A DNA stretch of 36,480 bases, taken from contig SFAU01000020.1 in NCBI GenBank assembly GCA_007096045.1, forward strand, positions 61,798 to 98,277, given 5' to 3'. Under the pieces are notes generated by a model. It was not told the DNA's origin. It searched no databases and was given only the letters and a program-made list of their open reading frames with translations. This stretch comes from Microcystis novacekii Mn_MB_F_20050700_S1 (lineage in GTDB: Bacteria > Cyanobacteriota > Cyanobacteriia > Cyanobacteriales > Microcystaceae). Position numbers and translations under genes: made by a program. This document shows, in pieces, positions 19,428-25,946 of the stretch (its first letter is position 1; each line of letters opens with the position of its first letter).

Positions 19428-19436
19428 ATCATAGCA
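19428..19436 (-). promoter_or_regulatory. Candidate extended -10 for mcyA
   Basis: On the minus strand the sequence reads TGCTATGAT, an extended -10 of the form TGnTATGAT, about 200 nt upstream of the mcyA ATG. No convincing -35 lies 16-18 nt upstream, as expected for extended -10 promoters. Pattern match only. Confidence 0.3.
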
Positions 19437-19570
19437 TATTAACCGACATTCTGCACATCTTCATATACTTTTACATATTTTTACATTCCCCAGGATGTTT
19501 TGAGGAAAAACCTTCATTATAGAAACTGAGCTAAGAGGCATCTTAACCGCATTTTTCCCTCGTCTCACAC

Positions 19571-20479
19571 TTATTTGAAATGACTATAGTATATCTCTAA
19601 TTCGGGTGGCGGCTGACAGGAAATAGGGATTGTTTTGCCTGTACTGGGATGATTAAAAACGATTTGATGGGCATGGAGATAATAACCACAATCTCCCGGG
19701 ATTGCATCCGGCCGCGGTAATCCCCCCACACCATACAATCGATCGCCGATTAGAGGATAGCCAAAAAAGGCCAGATGAATGCGAATTTGATGGGGTCTGC
19801 CCGTAAAAATTTCTACTTCTAATAGGGTACTATCGGGATATTTTTTTAAGACTCGACCATCACTGCGGGCCGATAACCCATCTACGACCGCACCGTAAAC
19901 GTAGCCTAAAATCGGATGAGCGATTTTCCCGATCGCTTGATTAATAGTAAAATTATCTGGTATGTCGCCCCTACCCACTAAAGCTCGATATATTTTGGTA
20001 ATTTTCCCCTCTCGCATCTGTTGACTCAATTTAGCTCTAGCGTACTTTGATTTCGCCATTAAGACTATGCCTGAAGTGCCGCGACCGAGACGATGAATCG
20101 GATAGGGAGTGACATCGGGATAATGCTGATGTACCAAATGGATAAGAGTATGTTCGAGAAATCCACCCCCCGCTAACACGGGTAATCCCGAAGGTTTCGC
20201 TACCACTAACACCTCGGCATCCTCGTAGAGTACCTCAAAAAAGAGCGGGACATCTGGTTCTGTCCAAGGCGGACGCTGATAGGTCAATTGCTGCCCGATT
20301 TCTAAGACTGTATCGGGGCAAGCGGGACGACCGTTGACTAGAATTGCTGCCGATAAAATGCGATCGAGCCATTCTTCTGGACTAGAATGGGAATATTTGC
20401 CCGCATAGTAGGCTAATAAGCTTAATCCTGCCTGATTTTTGCTAATTTTATCTCGATAAATCCAACCTTGATTGAGCAT
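19571..20479 (-). CDS. RluA-family RNA pseudouridine synthase-like protein, catalytic Asp replaced by Gly
   Basis: I start this 302-aa protein at the ATG at 20479 (MLNQGWIYRDK). A longer frame from 20620 merely translates a GTGTGGG tandem repeat into Pro/His-rich sequence. An S4-like N-terminal part (LDRILSAAILVNGRP) is followed by the RluA core: FFEVLYEDAEVLVVAKPSG, then HRLGRGTSG near residue 130, then GRPHQIRIHLAFFGYPLIGD. The family isomerises uridine to pseudouridine in rRNA or tRNA using the Asp of HRLDxxTSG. Here that position is Gly132 (codon GGT at 20086-20084). I recall HRxGRxTSG in some plant and cyanobacterial members, so this may be a conserved subfamily rather than a mutation. 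The target RNA is unknown. It lies on the same strand as mcyA, 346 bp upstream, with no visible functional link. Confidence 0.88.
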   Translation of the reverse strand: MLNQGWIYRDKISKNQAGLSLLAYYAGKYSHSSPEEWLDRILSAAILVNGRPACPDTVLEIGQQLTYQRPPWTEPDVPLFFEVLYEDAEVLVVAKPSGLPVLAGGGFLEHTLIHLVHQHYPDVTPYPIHRLGRGTSGIVLMAKSKYARAKLSQQMREGKITKIYRALVGRGDIPDNFTINQAIGKIAHPILGYVYGAVVDGLSARSDGRVLKKYPDSTLLEVEIFTGRPHQIRIHLAFFGYPLIGDRLYGVGGLPRPDAIPGDCGYYLHAHQIVFNHPSTGKTIPISCQPPPELEIYYSHFK

Positions 20480-20480
20480 T

Positions 20481-20548
20481 GGGGAGATGGGGTGTGGGGT
20501 GTGGGGTGTGGGGAGATGGGGTGTGGGGTGTGGGGTGTGGGGGATGGG
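20481..20548. repeat. Short tandem heptamer repeat (GTGTGGG type)
   Basis: Tandem GTGTGGG units, interrupted by GGGAGATG variants, lie immediately upstream of the RluA-like start codon. They resemble the cyanobacterial short tandemly repeated repetitive (STRR) sequences. Related GTGTGGGGTGTGGGG occurs near 32043 and CCCCACACCCC near 33176. The tract sits in the 5' untranslated region and leaves one frame open, which spuriously extends the gene. Confidence 0.85.
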
Positions 20549-20726
20549 AAAAATAAATAAAAATAATCTCCTGAATACTGACTCCTGACTTCTAACCCAA
20601 TGTTCGACAAAGATAAGCAAAAATTATTCATTGACTCCAAAAACTTGAGAATATTTAAATTAACATTCCGCAATATTTATAATTTCTTAATAATTAATTG
20701 AGAAATGTTTTTATTTAACAACGATG

Positions 20727-20880
20727 TTGCAGTGGTAACAGCGATTTGGTAGAATTTCATAGTCGGTTATTCTGTGCTTTTTTGGGCAGCAATGGTTGAA
20801 ACCCTTGCCACACCTAGAGGGTAATCCTAATTAGGACGGGTAAATCAGTCAATTTCACGGGCAACGATGATCTTTTTTTT
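20727..20880 (+). ncRNA. Possible small transcript: sigma70-like promoter, structured stretch and T-tract
   Basis: TTGCAG (20727-20732), a 17-bp spacer and TAGAAT (20750-20755) form a good sigma70-type promoter on the plus strand. No gene follows in that direction. The next 120 nt contain possible pairings ACCCT/AGGGT (about 20800-20822), the palindrome TCCTAATTAGGA (20825-20836) and a run of eight T ending at 20880. There is no clear GC-rich terminator stem before the T-run, and I do not recognise a known RNA family. A chance promoter in AT-rich DNA is the alternative. Confidence 0.3.
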
Positions 20881-20928
20881 GTGTAGTTTTATTGCAAAAA
20901 AAAAGTTTTTTTGACAAAAAGCACAAAG

Positions 20929-21129
20929 TATGAATTATGAATTATGAAGTGGGGAGGTGGGGAGGTGGGGAATGGCTCTTCTGGTTTCTGTGTGGAAACG
21001 AGGTCTATACTGATAGAATATCCGCAAAATAGTCTTAAAAGTCTTGTCCAGTAAGCATTTCAAGATTCCATAAGCAAAAATTATCACACATCAACTAAAA
21101 CCCTAACACCCTAACACCCCAACACCCTA
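20929..21129. repeat. Cluster of short tandem repeats downstream of ndk
   Basis: Three small tracts lie here: ATGAATT-type units (about 20930-20950), GGTGGGGA three times (about 20949-20970) and ACACCCTA-type octamers (about 21099-21129). The gap from the RluA-like start to the ndk stop (20549-21176) holds these tracts, the possible transcript at 20727-20880 and A/T homopolymer runs, and no gene that I can see. Confidence 0.7.
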
Positions 21130-21176
21130 TTTCCTGACTCGGAGAATACCGACAACCGACGGCTTCAAGTGGTGAA

Positions 21177-21626
21177 TTACTCTACGACCCAGGGAGTGAT
21201 GGCGGGAGTCCAATTAGCCAATTCTGCATCGCTAAACCAGAGACTAACTTCATCTTTGGCCGTATCTGGACCATCGGAACCATGGATAAGATTGCGTCCG
21301 ACACTAATGCCAAAATCACCGCGAATCGTACCCGGTTCAGCATTGAGGGGATTAGTGGCGCCAATAATTTTTCTAGCGGAGGCAATTACTCCTTCTCCTT
21401 GCCAAACCATGGCTACCACGGGGGAGGAAGTAATAAAATCGACTAAAGAAGGGAAAAAGGGTCTTTCTTTGTGAACAGCGTAGTGTTTTTCCGCTAATTC
21501 GCTAGAAACCTGCATCATTTTCAACCCAACCAGCGTAAAACCTTTAGCTTCAAAGCGTTGAATAATTTCCCCCACCAGATTGCGCTGCACACCGTCGGGT
21601 TTAATCATCAAGAAAGTGCGTTCCAT
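21177..21626 (-). CDS. ndk: Nucleoside diphosphate kinase
   Basis: At 149 aa this has the normal length of the family. The enzyme transfers the gamma phosphate of ATP to other nucleoside diphosphates via a phosphohistidine and is cytosolic. The N-terminus [20 protein letters not shown] is typical. The active-site block [20 protein letters not shown] contains the catalytic His, and RGDFG and the nucleotide-binding Asn-Ala-Glu-Pro-Gly stretch are present. AGAGG lies about 10 nt before the ATG. The gene stands alone; its upstream neighbour is divergent. Confidence 0.97.
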   Translation of the reverse strand: MERTFLMIKPDGVQRNLVGEIIQRFEAKGFTLVGLKMMQVSSELAEKHYAVHKERPFFPSLVDFITSSPVVAMVWQGEGVIASARKIIGATNPLNAEPGTIRGDFGISVGRNLIHGSDGPDTAKDEVSLWFSDAELANWTPAITPWVVE

Positions 21627-22054
21627 ACTGCCTCTTAAAATTTAGTCATAAATTGTCACAAAACCCAGATTAACCCAGAATGGCATCCCAGAGAACGGCA
21701 GAATTTTCGCTTAAATTGCTGAGTTAGCTTGCCAGAGGATTTAGCTAACCTTGGCAGGGTTTGGCCAACTTTCCCCGCAGCAATTATTACCAATTAACTG
21801 TAACAGTTTAGTTAGATGTATCTCCTGACCTATAGTCTAAATATAGTGGTAATTTAGAGAATTACTGAGAAACAAAGGATAAAAAGGCTGATTGATCCAG
21901 ATAAAGAGCGGTTGTATCTCAATTTTGCCGAAATATCTATACTAATCTCCTCACTTCCCACTTCCCCTACTCCCTGCTCTCCTATACTTTTTAAACAAGA
22001 TTTAGTATCACTATAGGTGGGAGAGAGTGACAAATATTAAGAGGAATCTAAAAA
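21627..22054. other. Divergent intergenic region ndk / histidine phosphatase
   Basis: 428 bp must contain the promoters of both divergent neighbours. I see a GCCA/TGGC-type imperfect inverted repeat about 21730-21760, a CT-rich tract CTCACTTCCCACTTCCCC (about 21951-21968) and the ribosome site AAGAGGAA about 14 nt before the ATG at 22055. No open reading frame of note and no recognised RNA. Confidence 0.5.
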
Positions 22055-22693
22055 ATGAGTCTAAAACTTTACTTTTTGCGTCATGGCGAAACCACAGCCA
22101 GTCAAACGGGTAGTTTTTGCGGTCGATTAGACTTGGAACTAACCCCAGCCGGCGATGAAATGGCCAAGGATTTCGCCCTTGCCTATCGAGATGTGCCTTG
22201 GACAGGGATCTATTCTAGTCCCCTCAAGCGCACCATGGCCACCGCCATCCCTTTAAGCGATCTCTTAGGTATTCCCATCCACAAACGGGAAGGATTAAAA
22301 GAGATTGCCTACGGCCAATGGGAGGGAAAAACCGCAGCCGAGGTTAATCGGGAGTTTCATGATGATTATGTGCGCTGGTTAGCAGATCCGGGCTGGAATT
22401 CTCCCACAGGAGGCGAAAAAGGCATCGATATCGCTCGCCGCAGTTCGGAAGTGTTAGAGGAAATCGACCATAATCACGATGATGGCCATATTTTGATCGT
22501 TTCCCATAAAGCAACGATCCGAATCGTGTTATGTTCTCTTTTAGGCATTGATATCGGCCGTTATCGCGATCGAATTGCCATGCCCGTGGCCTCGGTAACG
22601 ATCGTCGAATTAGCCGAACATGGTCCCCTCTTTCAAGTTATGGGCGATCGCTCTCACCTCCGCAATGACCTGCGCTCGCGAGCGGGAACCTAA
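22055..22693 (+). CDS. Histidine phosphatase (phosphoglycerate-mutase-like), copy 1
   Basis: This 212-aa protein is a single histidine-phosphatase domain. LRHGET at residues 8-13 carries the phosphate-accepting His10. LKEIAYGQWEG holds the acid/base Glu, and IVSHKATIR supplies the second His (151). Members of this branch dephosphorylate sugar phosphates, 3-phosphoglycerate or alpha-ribazole phosphate; the substrate cannot be read from the sequence. An AGAGGA ribosome site precedes the ATG. It lies 49 bp upstream of a homologous gene on the same strand, clearly a tandem duplication, and the two are probably co-transcribed. Confidence 0.92.
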   Translation: MSLKLYFLRHGETTASQTGSFCGRLDLELTPAGDEMAKDFALAYRDVPWTGIYSSPLKRTMATAIPLSDLLGIPIHKREGLKEIAYGQWEGKTAAEVNREFHDDYVRWLADPGWNSPTGGEKGIDIARRSSEVLEEIDHNHDDGHILIVSHKATIRIVLCSLLGIDIGRYRDRIAMPVASVTIVELAEHGPLFQVMGDRSHLRNDLRSRAGT

Positions 22694-22742
22694 CCAGTCA
22701 ACAGTAACAAGGGAAGCCCCAGATTTGGTCTCCTGAAAAACT

Positions 22743-23387
22743 ATGTGCTTGATGTTATATTTTCTGCGACACGGACAGACAGCCTATAGCAAAACGGGAG
22801 GATACTGTGGTACTCCAGAAAATGACCCCGGTTTGACTCCCGAAGGCATCGAAATGGCGGAAGAATTCGCCGATGTCTATCGTTCTTTACCTTGGCGCGC
22901 GGCCTACGTCAGTCCCCTCCAAAGAGCTATTCAAACCGCTAAACCTCTCTGTGAAGCGGTGGGACTGAAATTAGAAATCCGCCAGGGATTACAAGAGATC
23001 GGTTATGGTCTTTGGGAAGGTATGCACCCCAACGATATTGATCATCAATATCATGATCTCTATGTACGCTGGTTGACGGATCCCGCTTGGAATGCTCCCC
23101 CCAACGGGGAAAGGGGCATCGATATCGCTCGTCGTTCTGCGGCCGTTTTGGAGGAAATCGAACACACCCACAGTGAGGGCAATATCCTGATCGTTTCCCA
23201 CAAGGCCACTATCCGGATCATGCTCTGTAGTCTGATGGGCATCGATGTGGGCCGTTATCGCGATCGATTTGAAATGCCCGTAGCCGCTGTCAGTATCGTC
23301 GAATTAGGCAGTCGTGGCCCCCTTTTCCATGGCATCGGTTTACGTTCCCACCTCAGTGAGTACCTGCGTTCTCTCCCTTGCACTTAA
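22743..23387 (+). CDS. Histidine phosphatase (phosphoglycerate-mutase-like), copy 2
   Basis: This 214-aa paralogue of the preceding gene aligns along its whole length. LRHGQT (His10) has Gln where copy 1 has Glu, and LQEIGYGLWEG and IVSHKATIR (His153) are conserved. A two-residue insertion (CGTPENDPGLTP against CGRLDLELTP) lies after the first motif. The start at MCLMLYFL aligns with MSLKLYFL of copy 1, although no good Shine-Dalgarno is visible; ATG at 22752 is the alternative. Probably translated from the same message as copy 1. The substrate is unknown, and divergence in the first motif and the loop allows different specificity. Confidence 0.92.
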   Translation: MCLMLYFLRHGQTAYSKTGGYCGTPENDPGLTPEGIEMAEEFADVYRSLPWRAAYVSPLQRAIQTAKPLCEAVGLKLEIRQGLQEIGYGLWEGMHPNDIDHQYHDLYVRWLTDPAWNAPPNGERGIDIARRSAAVLEEIEHTHSEGNILIVSHKATIRIMLCSLMGIDVGRYRDRFEMPVAAVSIVELGSRGPLFHGIGLRSHLSEYLRSLPCT

Positions 23388-23393
23388 TCAGTT

Positions 23394-23424
23394 ATCAGTG
23401 ACCAGTGACCAGTGACCAGTGATT
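23394..23424. repeat. Heptamer tandem repeat (CAGTGAC type)
   Basis: Directly after the second phosphatase gene, ACCAGTG units repeat in tandem and pass into the duplicated block at 23425. ATCAGTT units repeat again at about 23584-23612. These are STRR-like heptamers. Confidence 0.75.
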
Positions 23425-23540
23425 CAGTTATCAGTGATCAGATGTCAGTTTTCATACTCAATCCGGTTATTAAAAACTGATTATTTATTCCCCCTTGTGC
23501 AGGAGTGCCTCTCCTGATATTTAGCCTATACTCAACGGAT
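23425..23540. repeat. 116-bp direct repeat, copy A
   Basis: Matches 23606-23721 at 114 of 116 positions by eye, offset 181 bp. It contains TATCAGTGATCAGATGTCAG and the inverted element CAGGAGTGCCTCTCCTG. No coding capacity is evident. Confidence 0.9.
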
Positions 23541-23605
23541 GGCCGTATTACTTCCCACTTGATCATTCAATCCAAGCTTTTGGTCAGTTATCAGTTATCA
23601 GTTAT

Positions 23606-23721
23606 CAGTTATCAGTGATCAGATGTCAGTTTTCATACTCAATCCGGTTATTAAAAACTGATTATTTATTCCCCCTTGTGCAGGAGTGCCTGTCCTGATA
23701 TGTAGCCTATACTCAACGGAT
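23606..23721. repeat. 116-bp direct repeat, copy B
   Basis: Second copy of 23425-23540, with two substitutions (CTCTCC to CTGTCC, and TATTTAG to TATGTAG). Both copies are preceded by CAGTTAT-type heptamers, which may have mediated the duplication. The remaining gap to birA holds the short inverted repeat ACGGC-TAC-GCCGT near 23754 and CATAATTCATAATTTATG before the birA start. Confidence 0.9.
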
Positions 23722-23813
23722 TTAGTATCAGGTCACTGATTACTGTTTACTGGACGGCTACGCCGTGCCTTTGGCAACGCTGAAAATACTCCCCACTTCA
23801 TAATTCATAATTT

Positions 23814-24527
23814 ATGACCAAAATCCATCACTTTGAGCTATTACCTTCCACGAATACTAAAGCATGGCAATTATTAGCATCGGGGGAAAATCCGCCTTTT
23901 CTGGTGATTGCTAGTCAACAAAGTGCCGGGAGAGGACAATGGGGACGGGAATGGATTTCTGAACCGGGGGGATTATATTTATCTTTGGCGTTAAATCTTG
24001 ATTTAGAGGTGGATAAATCTGCCCATCTCGTTCTCGCTACAGTTTGGGGTATCGCTCATCACCTCAATTGTCAGGAAATACCGGTTAAAATCAAATGGCC
24101 GAATGATTTAGTATTACTAGGGCGCAAACTAGGGGGAATTAACCTAGAAACCCGTATTCAGGGTCAAAACATCCCGCAAGCAGTCATCGGAGTGGGCCTC
24201 AATTGGTCTAATCCTGTCCCCCCCACGGGTATTAATTTACAAGCTTTTACTGGCAATAAAATCACCTCGATCGCTCAATTAACTTCTCTCACCAGCGATG
24301 CTATCCTATACGGCTATGAATATTACTGTCATCACGGCATAAAAGCCCTATTAGCCTCTTATTTAGAGCTTTTTGCCAATTTTGGTCAAAAGATAGCTTT
24401 CGAGGGCTATCAGGGCATAATAACGGGGGTAAGCGAACGAGGGGAATTAAAAGTTAAATTAACCTCGGACAATGCCAGTAGCGAAATCTGTCTGCCGGCC
24501 GGTAGGGTCAGTCTCGGCTATAATTGA
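23814..24527 (+). CDS. birA: Biotin--[acetyl-CoA-carboxylase] ligase, single-domain form
   Basis: This 237-aa enzyme activates biotin as biotinyl-AMP and attaches it to the carrier lysine of acetyl-CoA carboxylase (AccB). STNTKAWQLL at the N-terminus, the adenylate-binding loop SAGRGQWGREW, KWPNDLVLLGRKLGGI and a C-terminal SH3-like part (YQGIITGVSERGELKV) are all present. The N-terminal winged-helix repressor domain of E. coli BirA is absent, so this is a purely catalytic class I ligase and not a regulator. The ATG at 23814 is the first start in frame; its ribosome site is weak. Confidence 0.94.
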   Translation: MTKIHHFELLPSTNTKAWQLLASGENPPFLVIASQQSAGRGQWGREWISEPGGLYLSLALNLDLEVDKSAHLVLATVWGIAHHLNCQEIPVKIKWPNDLVLLGRKLGGINLETRIQGQNIPQAVIGVGLNWSNPVPPTGINLQAFTGNKITSIAQLTSLTSDAILYGYEYYCHHGIKALLASYLELFANFGQKIAFEGYQGIITGVSERGELKVKLTSDNASSEICLPAGRVSLGYN

Positions 24528-24572
24528 GTCTAAATATTTTTTTGACTAAACTGTGAGAAGTGAGGCCGCCCT

Positions 24573-25817
24573 ATGTATCCTTCATCGGTGATATTGAAAC
24601 TTTTTCTAGGGAAATCCTTAAAAAAGAAGCTGAGTTTATGCAGTGGTCTCGGTTTAGTAATCAGCGGTCTGATTACTCTTGCTCCCAATGCGATCGCTAA
24701 TTCCGAAACTGGCAGCGAAATCCCGGTAGTGGAAAATGCCGCCCCGACACTGAAAGCTCCCATTATCAAAGAAAATACCAATCCCGTCCCCCGTCTGGCT
24801 ATCCCCGAAAACCATCAAACCGATATGCCTACCCTTGCCCCCCGGGCTGGCGGTAAAAATAATTTTATCGATACTAGAAACTTTAACCCCCCCAGTTCCG
24901 TTGTTGTCACCGAGCGCCGCAGTGGTTGCCAAACCATCGCCCAAAATGGTCAACTGGTAGGAGGTAGCTGTAATCTGGCGGCCCGGTCTTCCCGTCGTCA
25001 GCCGGTCAGCACTGTGGCCAAACCCTTACCCCCGGTTAATCTGGCCCGGGTGCGTCTCAATCCTAATCCGGCGGTGCGGGTAGGTCGGCGGCCGCAAAAT
25101 CAGCCGGTTATCGCTAATAATTCCCTGCGTCGTTATGCCCCCACTCTCGTCGCTTCTAGCGCCCCGGTACATCTGGCCGCCCCGACGGTGATTCCCAGTC
25201 AGGTGGTGGCCCTCAATCCCCCGGAATGGAATGGCGTAAAATTAGCTTTGGCCCCAGTGACTCGTGCAGAAGTGGAAGCAATCAGCGAAGCGACCACCTA
25301 TGAGCGGGCCACCCGTTTAAGTCCCACGGTTTCTAACCAAACTCAACGCACCGATTTACTCTTTCCCCTCGCTCTTCCCGCCCAAATTACCTCGGTTTTC
25401 GGATGGCGAAATCATCCGGTCAGCGGTAATCGGGCCATGCACGCGGGTACTGATTTAGGCGCACCGATGGGAACACCTGTATTAGCCGCCTACGCAGGGG
25501 AAGTGGCCACCGCCGACTGGTTAGGGGGTTACGGATTAACGGTGATTTTGCGTCACCTCGATGGTAGTCAAGAATCTCGTTATGCCCACCTTTCGGAAAT
25601 TACCGTCAAACCGGGAGAATGGGTGGAACAGGGCGCAGTTATCGGTCGCGTGGGTAGTACGGGACTTTCTACCGGTCCGCACCTACACTTTGAATGGCGA
25701 CACCTAACCGAACAGGGTTGGACCGCCGTAGATGCCGGTTTACATCTAGAATTAGCCCTCGATAATCTGGTGCAGAGAATGCAAATGGCCGCAGCCACTG
25801 ACTCTAATCAGAATTGA
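24573..25817 (+). CDS. Exported M23 (LytM-like) metallopeptidase
   Basis: At 414 aa, this is a predicted peptidoglycan endopeptidase or activator acting outside the inner membrane. Residues 1-43 form a signal peptide: Lys-rich GKSLKKKL, a hydrophobic core, then NAIANS. Residues about 45-270 are a Pro/Arg/Asn-rich, low-complexity linker. The M23 domain (about 275-395) keeps the zinc ligands: His290 and Asp294 in HAGTDLG, and His372 in HLHFE; His370 is also present. The full ligand set suggests an active enzyme rather than an EnvC/NlpD-type activator. It lies 45 bp downstream of birA on the same strand. Its 3' end is closed by a strong inverted repeat at 25831. Confidence 0.93.
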   Translation: MYPSSVILKLFLGKSLKKKLSLCSGLGLVISGLITLAPNAIANSETGSEIPVVENAAPTLKAPIIKENTNPVPRLAIPENHQTDMPTLAPRAGGKNNFIDTRNFNPPSSVVVTERRSGCQTIAQNGQLVGGSCNLAARSSRRQPVSTVAKPLPPVNLARVRLNPNPAVRVGRRPQNQPVIANNSLRRYAPTLVASSAPVHLAAPTVIPSQVVALNPPEWNGVKLALAPVTRAEVEAISEATTYERATRLSPTVSNQTQRTDLLFPLALPAQITSVFGWRNHPVSGNRAMHAGTDLGAPMGTPVLAAYAGEVATADWLGGYGLTVILRHLDGSQESRYAHLSEITVKPGEWVEQGAVIGRVGSTGLSTGPHLHFEWRHLTEQGWTAVDAGLHLELALDNLVQRMQMAAATDSNQN

Positions 25818-25830
25818 TTTGTTTTGGGTT

Positions 25831-25913
25831 AGAAAACGGGTTTCTCGGAGAAACCCGTTTTCTGGTTTCTCGGAGAAACCCGTTTTCTGGTTTCTCGGAG
25901 AAACCCGTTTTCT
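25831..25913. repeat. REP-like palindrome with two extra iterations; probable bidirectional terminator
   Basis: 25831-25863 is a perfect 16-bp inverted repeat around a single central base: AGAAAACGGGTTTCTC facing its complement. It is followed by two tandem copies of a 25-bp unit (25864-25888, 25889-25913) containing AGAAACCCGTTTTCT. It lies between convergent genes (M23 peptidase and TPR-sulfotransferase) and would terminate either transcript. It is the A-variant of the 15-mer AGAAAGCGGGTTTCT found around the RAYT gene. Confidence 0.9.
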
Positions 25914-25946
25914 ATAACATTTCGCAGTTATGGGAAACGCTGTAGC

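Larger units (their letters stand above)
19225..19570. other. Intergenic region between the RluA-like gene and mcyA
   Basis: This 346-bp stretch must contain the mcyA leader and any mcyA promoter that survives here. I see no divergent coding start, no strong Shine-Dalgarno before the mcyA ATG (only AAAGG about 15 nt upstream) and no GTA-N8-TAC NtcA box. It contains a hairpin (19364-19394) and minus-strand -10-like hexamers: TATAAT at 19521-19516 and TATGAT at 19433-19428. In Microcystis the mcyA-mcyD gap is a longer bidirectional promoter of roughly 0.7 kb, so at most part of that region is present. Confidence 0.6.

Noticed and set aside
19225-19570. NtcA box (GTA-N8-TAC) upstream of mcyA
   Set aside because: I searched by eye on both strands and found no match to the consensus in this gap.
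20480-20620. N-terminal extension of the RluA-like protein (47 residues)
   Set aside because: It is the translation of a GTGTGGG tandem repeat (Pro/His/Thr-rich) and not protein-like. The ATG at 20479 begins the conserved part.
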